Part shown: in pieces, positions 49,064-57,484 of the stretch
How the letters are laid out: each line of letters starts with the position of its first letter
Position numbering within the stretch: position 1 is the stretch's first letter
From: DASSNU01 sp035701265
GTDB lineage: Bacteria > Gemmatimonadota > Gemmatimonadetes > Gemmatimonadales > Gemmatimonadaceae
Reading direction: 5' to 3'
Assembly (NCBI GenBank): GCA_035701265.1
Contig: DASSNU010000021.1
Span: forward strand, 372,001-436,000
DNA: 64,000 nt
The notes under the pieces: generated by a model
The model's database searches: none
Seen by the model: the letters and a program-made list of their open reading frames with translations, nothing else
Told to the model about the DNA's origin: nothing
Translations under genes and position numbers: made by a program

Positions 49064-49935
49064 CCGAGACGCGCCAGCCGTACAACACGCTACCCGCCGA
49101 CGCGGCGCGCCGGCGCCTGACGACCATGGACTTTGCCGCGGCCAAGCGCGAGGGGCGGAAGCTCGTGGTCGTCACCGCGTACGATGCGCTCTTCGGCCGG
49201 TTGGTGGATGACGCTGGTGTGGATTGCGTGCTGGTGGGCGACTCGCTGGGGAACGTCGTGGCCGGGTTCGACACGACGATTTCCGTCACGCTCGACCAGA
49301 TGATCTACCATGGCGCGGCCGTGCGGCGCGGCGTGACGCATGCGCTGCTGATCGTGGACATGCCGTTCCTCTCCTATCAGGTGAGCGAGGCGCAGGCGCT
49401 CACCAACTGCGGGCGCGTGATGCAGGAGACGCTCGCGCAGGGCGTGAAGCTGGAAGGCGCGAGCGACGACGTCCTGCGCGCCATTCGCGCCGTTTCGGGC
49501 GCGGGGATTCCGGTGATGGCGCACCTGGGCTTCGTGCCGCAGTCGGTGCACGCGCTCGGGGGGCATCGCGTGCAGGGGCGCGACGCCGATGGCGCACAAC
49601 GCCTGGTCGACATGGCACGGCGCGTGGAGGACGCGGGCGCGTTCTCCGTGGTCCTGGAGCTCATGCCCGCGGAAGTTGCCGCGCGCGTCACCGAAGCGGT
49701 GGCGATCCCGACCATCGGCATCGGCGCCGGCGTCGAGTGCGACGGACAGGTGCTCGTGCTCCCCGACCTGCTCGGCCTCACCGACCGCTTCCAGGCGAAG
49801 TTCCTCAAGCGATACGCCAACCTCGCCGACGTGGTGCGCACTGCCGTGGGTGCCTTCGCCGCCGATGTGCGCGGGAGGCTCTACCCGGATGACGAGCACA
49901 GTTTCCGGTATGCAGACCGTCCACCGGATCGCTGA
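49060..49935 (+). CDS. panB: 3-methyl-2-oxobutanoate hydroxymethyltransferase
   Basis: First step to pantothenate: hydroxymethyl transfer from methylene-THF to ketoisovalerate. VTAYDALFGRLVDDAGVDC, VLVGDSLGNVVAGFDTT (Mg site), VDMPFLSYQ, VKLEGA, PVMAHLGFVPQSVHALGG and IGIGAGVECDGQVLVLPDLL are present. 291 residues. It is followed by panC with an overlap of 47 nt. Confidence 0.95.
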   Translation: MTETRQPYNTLPADAARRRLTTMDFAAAKREGRKLVVVTAYDALFGRLVDDAGVDCVLVGDSLGNVVAGFDTTISVTLDQMIYHGAAVRRGVTHALLIVDMPFLSYQVSEAQALTNCGRVMQETLAQGVKLEGASDDVLRAIRAVSGAGIPVMAHLGFVPQSVHALGGHRVQGRDADGAQRLVDMARRVEDAGAFSVVLELMPAEVAARVTEAVAIPTIGIGAGVECDGQVLVLPDLLGLTDRFQAKFLKRYANLADVVRTAVGAFAADVRGRLYPDDEHSFRYADRPPDR

Positions 49936-50758
49936 GCTCCGGCCACTGGTCAGGGATTGGCGCCGCAGCGGCGCGAGGATCGCACTCGTTCCGACCATGG
50001 GCGCGTTGCACGAGGGGCATCTCCACCTCGTGGACGCTGCTCGCGCGGCAGCGGACGTGGTCGTGATGAGCATCTTCGTCAACCCGCTGCAGTTCGGCCC
50101 GAGCGAGGACTTCGAGCGCTATCCGCGCGATCTCGAGGGCGACCTGCGCAAGGCGGAGACGCGCGGGGTGGACGCGGTGTTCGCTCCCCCGGCGGAGGAG
50201 ATGTACGCGCACGCGCGCACGGTGATCGTCGCACCCGTCGCGCTCGCCGACCGGTGGGAGGGTGCCTCACGCCCCGGCCACTTTGCCGGCGTGCTCACCG
50301 TGGTGGCCAAGTTGTTCAATATTGTGCAGCCCGACGTCGCCGTCTTCGGCCAGAAGGACATCCAGCAGGCTGCGCTCATCCGCGCCATGGTGCGCGATCT
50401 CGACATCCCGCTCACGGTGCTCATCGAGCCGACGGTGCGCGACACCGACGGGCTCGCGCTCTCCAGCCGCAACCGGTATCTGTCCCCCGAAGAGCGCCGC
50501 CAGGCCCAGCTATTGCCGCGCGCGTTGCACGAGATGGCCGATGCGTACGCCGGCGGCGAAGTGCGCGCCCTCGCGCTCGTGGAACGGGGGCGGGCCATCC
50601 TCGCGACGGCGCCGCTCGTCCGTGTCGAGTATCTCGCCGCCGTCGATCCCGACCGACTGGAGCCGGTAACGTTCGTGGAGGAGGGGACCATTCTCGCCGT
50701 GGCCGCGCGCGTCGGAGCCACTCGCCTCATCGACAACGTCATCGTGGGCGCGTCGTGA
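49889..50758 (+). CDS. panC: Pantothenate synthetase
   Basis: ATP-dependent ligation of pantoate and beta-alanine. LVPTMGALHEGHLHLV carries the HxGH nucleotide motif, FVNPLQFGPSEDFERYPR, VFGQKDIQQ and LALSSRNRYLSPEE follow. ATG 49889 has GGGAGG at 49873-49878; ATG 49910 is the alternative. 289 residues. No panD or panE in the window. Confidence 0.94.
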   Translation: MTSTVSGMQTVHRIAELRPLVRDWRRSGARIALVPTMGALHEGHLHLVDAARAAADVVVMSIFVNPLQFGPSEDFERYPRDLEGDLRKAETRGVDAVFAPPAEEMYAHARTVIVAPVALADRWEGASRPGHFAGVLTVVAKLFNIVQPDVAVFGQKDIQQAALIRAMVRDLDIPLTVLIEPTVRDTDGLALSSRNRYLSPEERRQAQLLPRALHEMADAYAGGEVRALALVERGRAILATAPLVRVEYLAAVDPDRLEPVTFVEEGTILAVAARVGATRLIDNVIVGAS

Positions 50759-51588
50759 CGTGGCGCGCGGTCGTTGCCGCACTGGACGACGGCGATGCGT
50801 TTCGCTCGCGCGTGAGCGTCTACCTGCATCCGCTCGCCGGCCGCCCGATCCTCTGGCACGTGCTGCACGCTCTGGCCGAGACCAAGCCGCCACCGTCCGC
50901 GGTGGATGTCCTCCACCGCACGCGCACCGTGATGTCCCTCCCCGATCCTGCTCCCGTGGCCGTGCGTCCGGTGCCGGTGGCGGAAGACGACACATCGCGC
51001 GCGCTGCGCGCGGGCGTGACCCCCGCCGGCGTGACCGTACTGGTGGACGGGACGGCGCCGCTCCTCACGCCAGCCACCATCGCGCGCATCCTGCGCGCCG
51101 CGGACGGACAGGTGGCCGCGATCCTGCCCGCGAGCGACGAGAGCACGAGCCTCCTCGTAGCCGGCGAGGGACCCGCGCTGGCCTCGGCGGACGACCCGCG
51201 CAATCCCGTGGGTGCGGTGCGCATCGCCCCCACCTCCGCGGAAGAGCTCATCCGCATCACCGACCGCCACTCACTGTCCGATGCGTCGGTAGCCTTTCAT
51301 GACCGGCTCATCCGGCAGCACGAGGCGCGCGGCGTGACCTTCATTTTGCCGTCCACCACGTGGCTGGATGCGGACGTGCGCATCGGACCGGATACCGTGA
51401 TCTATCCCGGCGCGGTGATCGAAGGGAGCAGCGAGATCGGCAGCGAGTGCGTGATCGGCCCGCACACGCGCATCGTGGAATCGCAGATCGGGCGCGGCGT
51501 GGAGATGAAGGGATGGAACTACGTCGCACGCACGAACATCCGGAATCACGCCGTCCTGGAGCCGTATGTCCGGCGCGGCTTCGATTGA
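50755..51588 (+). CDS. GlmU-like protein with degenerate nucleotidyltransferase half
   Basis: 277 residues related to GlmU in layout only. The N-terminal 180 residues follow a nucleotidyltransferase outline (LAGRPILWHVLHAL, GVTVLVDGTAPLLTPATIAR, PVGAVRIAPTSAEELIRI) but the start reads VVAALDDGDAF instead of LAAGxGTRM, so the nucleotide-binding loop is gone. A short left-handed beta helix follows (ADVRIGPDTVIYPGAVIEGS, CVIGPHTRIVESQIG) and ends abruptly at RRGFD without the acetyltransferase C-terminus. A regulator or scaffold is more likely than a GlmU. Coupled to panC by GTGA. Confidence 0.7.
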   Translation: MTWRAVVAALDDGDAFRSRVSVYLHPLAGRPILWHVLHALAETKPPPSAVDVLHRTRTVMSLPDPAPVAVRPVPVAEDDTSRALRAGVTPAGVTVLVDGTAPLLTPATIARILRAADGQVAAILPASDESTSLLVAGEGPALASADDPRNPVGAVRIAPTSAEELIRITDRHSLSDASVAFHDRLIRQHEARGVTFILPSTTWLDADVRIGPDTVIYPGAVIEGSSEIGSECVIGPHTRIVESQIGRGVEMKGWNYVARTNIRNHAVLEPYVRRGFD

Positions 51589-52126
51589 GCTTCCGTCGTG
51601 GGCGCGCGTCTCTCCGCCGCGCGCCAAGCACATCGCGCGCGTGGTGCAGCTCCTCGCGGAGTGGGCGCTCGCGATGCGCGTGAAACCCGCGGAACGCGAC
51701 GCGTGGCACGACGCCGGCCGCTGGCACGACGCGCTACGCGACGCCACCGCCGCCGAATTGCGTCACATCGTCCCGGGAGCGACGGAGCCGGTCGCGCTCC
51801 TGCACGGGCCAGCGGCTGCGGTCATGCTGGAGCGCGCGGGCGAACACCGGGCCGACGTGCTGCAAGCCGTGAGGTGGCACACGGTGGGGTGTGCAGATTG
51901 GGCGCGCACCGGTCGCGCGCTGTACATGGCCGACTATCTCGAGCCCGGGCGCACCTTCGATCGCGCGGCACGCGCCAGCCTGGCCGCGCGCGTGCCCGAT
52001 GACTTCGATGGTGTCTTTCGACAGGTGGTCCAACGGCGCGCGGAACGGGCGAAACGCGATGGGCGGCCGCTGCACCCCAAGACGGCCGCGCTCTGGCGAG
52101 CCGTCGTGGAAGGGGCGGGACGGTGA
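51566..52126 (+). CDS. yqeK: YqeK-like HD-domain hydrolase
   Basis: HD-domain protein of the Ap4A hydrolase (YqeK) family. The metal ligands are visible in order: KHIARVVQLL (His), GRWHDALRDA (His-Asp), LLHGPAAAV (His), AVRWHTVG (His) and LYMADYLEPGRTF, the family's characteristic Asp block. 186 residues. It lies before a LytR_C gene, the common nadD-yqeK-LytR_C-rsfS arrangement, although nadD and rsfS are not here. It overlaps the upstream gene by 23 nt. Confidence 0.85.
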   Translation: MSGAASIELPSWARVSPPRAKHIARVVQLLAEWALAMRVKPAERDAWHDAGRWHDALRDATAAELRHIVPGATEPVALLHGPAAAVMLERAGEHRADVLQAVRWHTVGCADWARTGRALYMADYLEPGRTFDRAARASLAARVPDDFDGVFRQVVQRRAERAKRDGRPLHPKTAALWRAVVEGAGR

Positions 52127-52590
52127 GCACGCGTCGCGTCGCGCTGCTCGCGGTCGTCGTCGTCCTGGCCGCAGGGGCGCTGGTGTGGATGCGCGTGCAT
52201 GCGCGCGAGAAACCGCGCGCCCTCGCGGCAGCCGCCGATGCGGCGCCGGTGGTCGCTCCCGCTGCATCGCGCGATCCGAGCGAAGACGAGCACGGCGCGC
52301 GCATCCGGGTGGAGGTGCTCAACGCCACGCAGCGCCGCGGCCTGGCGCGTCGAGCCACGGACGTGCTTCGCGATGCCGGGTTCGACGTGGTGGACTTCGG
52401 GAACGCGCCCACGCAGCTCGATTCCACCATCGTGCTGGATCGCACCGGGCACGCGACGTGGGCACGGGACGCGGCGCGCGTGCTTGGCGGCGCGCGTGTC
52501 AGGACGGAGCCGGACAGCTCACGCTACGTGGATCTCTCCGTTCTCGTCGGCGCCGACTGGACGCCGCCGCCGCAGCCGCTCCGTCCGTAA
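52123..52590 (+). CDS. LytR C-terminal domain protein, membrane-anchored
   Basis: 155 residues: an N-terminal membrane anchor (VALLAVVVVLAAGALVWM), an Ala-rich linker and a LytR_C domain (VEVLNATQRRGLARRATDVL, GFDVVDFGNAPTQLDSTIVL, RVRTEPDSSRYVDLSVLVG). The domain faces the envelope and its function is unproven. GTG start inside the yqeK stop. The last 72 nt overlap the end of rlmN on the opposite strand. Confidence 0.82.
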   Translation: MSTRRVALLAVVVVLAAGALVWMRVHAREKPRALAAAADAAPVVAPAASRDPSEDEHGARIRVEVLNATQRRGLARRATDVLRDAGFDVVDFGNAPTQLDSTIVLDRTGHATWARDAARVLGGARVRTEPDSSRYVDLSVLVGADWTPPPQPLRP

Positions 52591-53613
52591 CTGGCCGCAC
52601 GCGGCCGCGATGTCCACGCCGCGGCTCCGGCGGACGGCCACGTCCACACCCTGCGCACGCAGCGCGCGCACGAACGCGGTCATGCGCGCGGGCGGCGAGG
52701 GCGCGAAGGTGCCCGTGCCCCCTGGATGGAGCGGGATCAGGTTCACGAACGCACCGCACTGGCGGGCCAGACGCGCCAGCTCGGCGGCGTGCTCGGGCGC
52801 GTCGTTCACCTCGCCGAGCATCACGTACTCGAACGTCACACGCCGGTCGAAGCGCGCCGCCGCTTCGATCACGTCGGCGAGCGGATACTTGACGTTGATC
52901 GGCATGAGGGTACGGCGCAGTGCATCGGTGGGCGCATGAATGGAGAGCGCCAGGCGGAACTGCTCCGGGCGCTCCTGCAGCGCCACGATCCCCGGCAGAA
53001 CCCCTACCGTGGACACGGTGATGTGCCGCGCACCGATGCCGAGCCCTCGGGGATGATTGAGGATGGTGAGCGCGCGCGAGACGGCCTCCCAGTTGAGGAG
53101 CGGCTCGCCCATTCCCATGAAGACCACGTTGGTCGGCGCCACCGGCTCTGCCAGGAGGTGCATCTCGCGCACCTGGCCGGCGATCTCCCACGCGTCGAGA
53201 TTGCGCGCGAACCCCATGGCGCCGGTGGCGCAGAAGGCGCATCGCAACGCACACCCCGCCTGCGAGGAGATGCAGATCGTCGTCCGTTCCCCCTCAGGGA
53301 TCGCGACCGTCTCCACCGTCTGCCCGTCGTGGAGCCGGAAGAGGAACTTCCGCGTCCCGTCGGCCGAGCGCTGCTCGTGCGCCAGCTCGAGACGGGGAAC
53401 GACGAACCGCTGCGCGAGCGATTCCCGAAAGCGCAGCGGCAGGTTCGTCATGTCATCGAACGAGCGTGCCGGACGCTCCCACAGCCAGCGCACCACCTGC
53501 GCGGCGCGGTACGGCGGCTCCCCGCACTCCGCCGTCGCGCGCTGGAGCGCGCGTTCGGCATCCAGCGGCGCGAGGTCGAGCAGGTTCGGCGCGAACGATT
53601 CGGAAGTGGGCAT
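52519..53613 (-). CDS. rlmN: Dual-specificity RNA methyltransferase RlmN
   Basis: Radical SAM enzyme that C2-methylates A2503 of 23S rRNA and A37 of some tRNAs. The cluster motif CALRCAFCATG, MGMGEPLLNWEAV (SAM site), LALSIHAPTDALRRTLMPIN and the C-terminal catalytic Cys (GVDIAAACGQL) are present. 364 residues. The promoter is at 53732-53761 with a leader of about 110 nt. Confidence 0.95.
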   Translation of the reverse strand: MPTSESFAPNLLDLAPLDAERALQRATAECGEPPYRAAQVVRWLWERPARSFDDMTNLPLRFRESLAQRFVVPRLELAHEQRSADGTRKFLFRLHDGQTVETVAIPEGERTTICISSQAGCALRCAFCATGAMGFARNLDAWEIAGQVREMHLLAEPVAPTNVVFMGMGEPLLNWEAVSRALTILNHPRGLGIGARHITVSTVGVLPGIVALQERPEQFRLALSIHAPTDALRRTLMPINVKYPLADVIEAAARFDRRVTFEYVMLGEVNDAPEHAAELARLARQCGAFVNLIPLHPGGTGTFAPSPPARMTAFVRALRAQGVDVAVRRSRGVDIAAACGQLRTERLRRRRPVGADENGEIHVA

Positions 53614-53731
53614 TGTGGGAAGCGCGGAGCGGGGTGCATGCTGTCATGCACGCGGCAGGGGCTCGCGTCCGCGGGACGCCGGAGCACCGACGTGGGCATT
53701 CCTGGCGATCACGCCTCGCGTGTGCCGATGA

Positions 53732-53761
53732 AATGTAGCCGGCCACGGCCGTCGCTCACAA
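53732..53761 (-). promoter_or_regulatory. Promoter of rlmN
   Basis: On the minus strand, TTGTGA (53756-53761), 18-nt spacer, TACATT (53732-53737) followed by TC. Confidence 0.5.
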
Positions 53762-53840
53762 CGTGCGGCGTGCGCCGCTAACCGCCCGTTGCGCTTGATG
53801 ATGACCTACCGCATTGCACGTCGTCTCGCAGGCCTCGCGC

Positions 53841-53869
53841 CTTCCGACGGTGCGGCTGCGTCGTTAACT
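53841..53869 (+). promoter_or_regulatory. Promoter of the ptsN-aspS-phoH-ybeY operon
   Basis: TTCCGA (53841-53846), 17-nt spacer, TAACTT (53864-53869) followed by G, 36 nt before the GTG at 53906. The -35 is weak, the -10 fits the window's motif. Confidence 0.45.
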
Positions 53870-53905
53870 TGCCACAAGCTCCCAACCTCTGTGGACGGCA
53901 CCTGA

Positions 53906-54364
53906 GTGCTTCTCTCTGAGCTGCTGTCGGTGGACCGCGTGAAGGTGCCACTGGACAGCCGCACGAAAAACGATGTGCTGCGCGAGCTGGTGGGGCTCGT
54001 TACCGCTGGCCGCGCGCCGGCCGACGTCGAGGCGATCCTGGCTGCGGTGAACGAGCGCGAGCGCGTGCTGAGCACCGGGATCGGCTCCGGGGTCGCCATC
54101 CCACATGGAAAGACGCCCTACATCGACCAGCTCATTCTCGCGGCGGGTGTGTCCGCCGTCCCGATCGACTTCGACGCGCTGGACGGCGCGCCGGTACGCG
54201 TCTTCTTCCTGCTCGTCGGCCCGGAAAGCGCATCGGGGGCGCACGTGAAGGCGCTGAGCCGCATCTCGCGCCTGCTGCGCCGCGATCGCCTGCGCGAAGA
54301 ACTGGCAGCCACGCCGTCCCCAGAGGCGTTCCTCCAGGTGATCCGCCGCTCGGAGGCGTTGTGA
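53906..54364 (+). CDS. ptsN: PTS EIIA-Ntr-type regulatory protein
   Basis: A 152-residue EIIA_2 domain with phospho-His in STGIGSGVAIPHGKT and the usual VRVFFLLVGPESASGAHV strand. GTG start; the domain fills the protein. It heads the aspS-phoH-pgpH operon and overlaps the VanZ-like gene by GTGA. Like the gene at 14508 it has no EIIB/EIIC partner nearby and is probably regulatory. Confidence 0.9.
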   Translation: MLLSELLSVDRVKVPLDSRTKNDVLRELVGLVTAGRAPADVEAILAAVNERERVLSTGIGSGVAIPHGKTPYIDQLILAAGVSAVPIDFDALDGAPVRVFFLLVGPESASGAHVKALSRISRLLRRDRLREELAATPSPEAFLQVIRRSEAL

Positions 54365-54732
54365 GGGGCAGCCGCTGGATTCCTCCTCTGCTCTGGCTGG
54401 GCGTCATCCTCGTGCTCACGTCCATTCCCAACCCTCGGGTGGGCGCGGTGTCGGTGCCCGGCGCGGACAAGCTGGTGCACGGCGCACTCTACGCGGTGCT
54501 CGGCTGGCTGACTTTGCGTGCCGCATGGCAGCCAGGGGCGGGGTGGCGGCTCGCGGCGCTGCTCTTCCTCGTGGTCGCCCTGGTGGGGGCGGCGGACGAA
54601 TGGCATCAACGGTTCATCCCCGGCCGCTCCGCCGATCCACACGATTGGCTGGCGGATGCCACCGGAGCCGCCACCGGGATCGGGCTGGCCTGCGCCGCAG
54701 CGCGCAGGCGCGGAGCCGAGCGCCCCTCGTGA
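54361..54732 (+). CDS. VanZ-like membrane protein
   Basis: 123 residues, three to four membrane segments (IPPLLWLGVILVLTSIPNP, GALYAVLGWLTLRAA, AALLFLVVALVGAADEW, ATGAATGIGLACAAA) and the VanZ family signature DEWHQRFIPGRSADPHDWLA. Function in most genomes is unknown; no glycopeptide-resistance genes are present. GTGA overlaps on both sides. Confidence 0.85.
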   Translation: MRGSRWIPPLLWLGVILVLTSIPNPRVGAVSVPGADKLVHGALYAVLGWLTLRAAWQPGAGWRLAALLFLVVALVGAADEWHQRFIPGRSADPHDWLADATGAATGIGLACAAARRRGAERPS

Positions 54733-56516
54733 CCGCGCCCGGGGAGATGGCCACCTCGCAGCGGACGCGAATGTGCGGCACGCTGCGACTGGCGGACACC
54801 TCGTCCACCGTGCGACTCGCGGGGTGGGTGCATAGACGCCGCGACCTGGGTGGGCTGGTGTTCATCGACCTGCGCGACCGCTCGGGACTGGTGCAGGTGT
54901 CCGTGGACCCGCGCACCGCTGACGCCGAGACGGTGCAGGCTGCCGCACGCGCCGGACTCGAGAGTGTGATCGCCGTCGAGGGCGACGTGACGGCGCGCCC
55001 GGACAAGGACCGGAACGCCGATCTTTCCACCGGGGACATCGAGGTGCGCGCGCGCACGCTGCGGGTGATCGGACCTGCCGCCACGCCGGCAATTCCCGTG
55101 GCGCGCGCACGCGGCGAAGAGCTTCCGGCGGAAGAGCAGCGGCTCCGCTACCGGTATCTCGACCTCCGCCGAAGCGAGCTCCAGCACAACCTCATCCTGC
55201 GCCACCGCATCGCGCTCGCCACGCGCCGGTACTTGAGCGAGCGCGGCTTCGTGGAAGTCGAAACGCCCATCCTCACCAAGCCGACCCCGGAAGGCGCTCG
55301 CGACTACCTGGTACCCAGTCGCGTGCACGCGGGCGAGTTCTACGCGCTCCCGCAGTCGCCGCAGCTCTACAAGCAGTTGCTGATGATGGCGGGCATGGAC
55401 CGCTACTTTCAGATCGCGCGCTGCTTTCGCGACGAGGACCTCCGGGCGGATCGCCAGCCGGAGTTCACGCAGATCGACATCGAAGCGTCGTTCGTCGCCG
55501 TGCCCGACGTGCTGGAGGTGGCCGAGGGATTGGTGGAAGCGATCTGGCGAGAGGGCGGGACGGAGATCGCGCGCCCCGTGCCGCGGATGACGTACGCGGA
55601 CGCCATGGAGCGCTACGGTACCGATCGCCCGGATCTCCGCTACGCGCTGGAGCTGCAGGACGTGAGCGCACTCTTCGCGGACACCGACGCCCGCTTCATT
55701 CGCGGCGCGCTGGAGAGCGGGGGGCGCGTGCGCGGCATTCGCGTTCCCGGTGCGACGGAGCTCACCAATCGTGCCCTCGAGGAGCTGGAGTCGCTCGCCA
55801 AGAGTGCGGGCGCGGCGGGACTGGTGCGTCTGCGCGTGGAAGAGGGAACGTTCCGCGGCGCGATGGCGAAGTTCCTCCCCGCCGACGCGGTCACACGCCT
55901 GAACGCACAGGACGGCGACGTCTGGCTGCTCGTGGCGGGGCCCGACGCCGTCTCCTCGCCCGCGCTCGACCGCGTGCGACAGGATGTGGCGCGCCGGCTG
56001 TCGCTCGTGTCGTCGTCCGCGCTGGCGTTCGTGTGGATCACCGAGTTCCCCCTCTTCCTCCGCGACGCGGCCACCGGCCAGCTCACGTCGGTGAATCACC
56101 CCTTCACCGCGCCCGATCCGCGCGACGTGGACCGGTTGGAGAGCGCGCCGGAGAGCGTGCGCGCGCTGGCGTACGACATCGTGCTGAACGGCACCGAGCT
56201 GGGCGGCGGGAGCATCCGTATTGCGGATGCGGAACTGCAACGTCGGATCTTCGCCCTGCTCGGCATGGATGAGGCGGTGAGCCGCGCTCGCTTCGGCTTC
56301 CTGCTCGAGGCGCTCGGAAGCGGCGCGCCGCCGCACGGGGGGATCGCATTCGGGCTCGACCGTATCGCGATGCTGCTCAGCGGCGCCGGCTCACTGCGCG
56401 ATGTGATCGCCTTCCCGAAGACCACGGCAGCGCGCGCGCTCTTCGAGGGCGCACCATCGCCGGTACCTGCCGATGACCTCCGCGAGCTGCATCTGCGCGT
56501 GGACGGCGCCTCATGA
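54729..56516 (+). CDS. aspS: Aspartyl-tRNA synthetase
   Basis: Class IIb synthetase of about 595 residues, bacterial type with GAD insertion. OB-fold anticodon domain (VRLAGWVHRRRDLGGLVFID), motif 2 (FRDEDLRADRQPEFTQIDIE) and motif 3 (GGIAFGLDRIAMLLSG) are intact; FPKTTAARALFEG near the end is typical. GTG 54729 overlaps vanZ; ATG 54747 is an alternative. Whether it also charges tRNA-Asn cannot be told here. Confidence 0.95.
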   Translation: MTAPGEMATSQRTRMCGTLRLADTSSTVRLAGWVHRRRDLGGLVFIDLRDRSGLVQVSVDPRTADAETVQAAARAGLESVIAVEGDVTARPDKDRNADLSTGDIEVRARTLRVIGPAATPAIPVARARGEELPAEEQRLRYRYLDLRRSELQHNLILRHRIALATRRYLSERGFVEVETPILTKPTPEGARDYLVPSRVHAGEFYALPQSPQLYKQLLMMAGMDRYFQIARCFRDEDLRADRQPEFTQIDIEASFVAVPDVLEVAEGLVEAIWREGGTEIARPVPRMTYADAMERYGTDRPDLRYALELQDVSALFADTDARFIRGALESGGRVRGIRVPGATELTNRALEELESLAKSAGAAGLVRLRVEEGTFRGAMAKFLPADAVTRLNAQDGDVWLLVAGPDAVSSPALDRVRQDVARRLSLVSSSALAFVWITEFPLFLRDAATGQLTSVNHPFTAPDPRDVDRLESAPESVRALAYDIVLNGTELGGGSIRIADAELQRRIFALLGMDEAVSRARFGFLLEALGSGAPPHGGIAFGLDRIAMLLSGAGSLRDVIAFPKTTAARALFEGAPSPVPADDLRELHLRVDGAS

Positions 56517-57481
56517 GCGACGACGCCGGCTCGGTGCGCCTCTCCACCGACGGAGCCGACCTGCTCACGCTGGCCGGCGTGAACGACGCCAACCTGGTGG
56601 AGCTGGCGCGTGTCTTCGGCGTCCGCGTCGCGCTGCGCGGCGACGCGCTCACCCTCACCGGCACGGGCGAGAGTGTGGAGCGTGCGTCCGCCGTGGCGCA
56701 GCGAATGGTCGAGATCGCACGCCAGCGCGAGCCGCTCACCCCCGATGACATCCTGCGGCTGAGCGAGGAGAGCCCCGAGAATGGCGGCGCGCCCGGCACC
56801 GCCGGCGGGGAGCTGCAGCGCATCGCGCTCCCCGGTGTGCGCAAGATCATCCAGCCCAAGACGCCCGGACAGGCAGCGTACCTCTCGCTCATCGCCGACA
56901 ACGACATTGTCGTGGGGATCGGCCCTGCGGGAACGGGCAAGACGTACCTCGCCGTCGCCGCCGCGGTGGACGCGCTCATGCGCAAGCGCGTGCGGCGCAT
57001 CGTGCTCGCGCGCCCCGCCGTGGAGGCGGGGGAGAGCCTGGGCTTCCTACCCGGCGACCTGCAAGCCAAGGTAGATCCGTACCTCCGCCCGCTCTACGAC
57101 GCGCTGGACGACATGATGCCGGCCGAACGCGTGCAGAAAGCGCTCGAGACGCGCGTGATCGAGATCGCGCCGCTCGCCTACATGCGCGGCCGCACGCTGG
57201 CGGATGCGTTCGTGATCCTGGATGAAGCGCAGAACGCGACCTCGGCGCAGATGAAGATGTTCCTCACCCGGTTGGGGGTGAATTCCAAGGCCGTCATCAC
57301 CGGCGACAAGACGCAGATCGACCTGCCGCAGCGGGAGCAGTCGGGGCTGGTGCAGATCGAGCGCATCCTGAACGGGATCGACGGCATCGGGTTCCAGTAC
57401 TTTCACGAGACGGACGTCATCCGTCACCGGCTGGTGCGCGAGATCATCAAGGCCTACGCGCGCGATTCCGCGGGAGAGTGA
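56513..57481 (+). CDS. phoH: PhoH-like ATPase
   Basis: Cytoplasmic P-loop ATPase linked to RNA processing. N-terminal KH-like segment (residues 1-75), then VVGIGPAGTGKTYLAVAAA (Walker A), RPAVEAGESLGFLPGD, AFVILDEAQNATSAQMKMFL (Walker B) and VITGDKTQIDLP. 322 residues. It precedes pgpH and ybeY, the arrangement seen in many bacteria. Confidence 0.94.
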   Translation: MSDDAGSVRLSTDGADLLTLAGVNDANLVELARVFGVRVALRGDALTLTGTGESVERASAVAQRMVEIARQREPLTPDDILRLSEESPENGGAPGTAGGELQRIALPGVRKIIQPKTPGQAAYLSLIADNDIVVGIGPAGTGKTYLAVAAAVDALMRKRVRRIVLARPAVEAGESLGFLPGDLQAKVDPYLRPLYDALDDMMPAERVQKALETRVIEIAPLAYMRGRTLADAFVILDEAQNATSAQMKMFLTRLGVNSKAVITGDKTQIDLPQREQSGLVQIERILNGIDGIGFQYFHETDVIRHRLVREIIKAYARDSAGE

Positions 57482-57484
57482 CGC

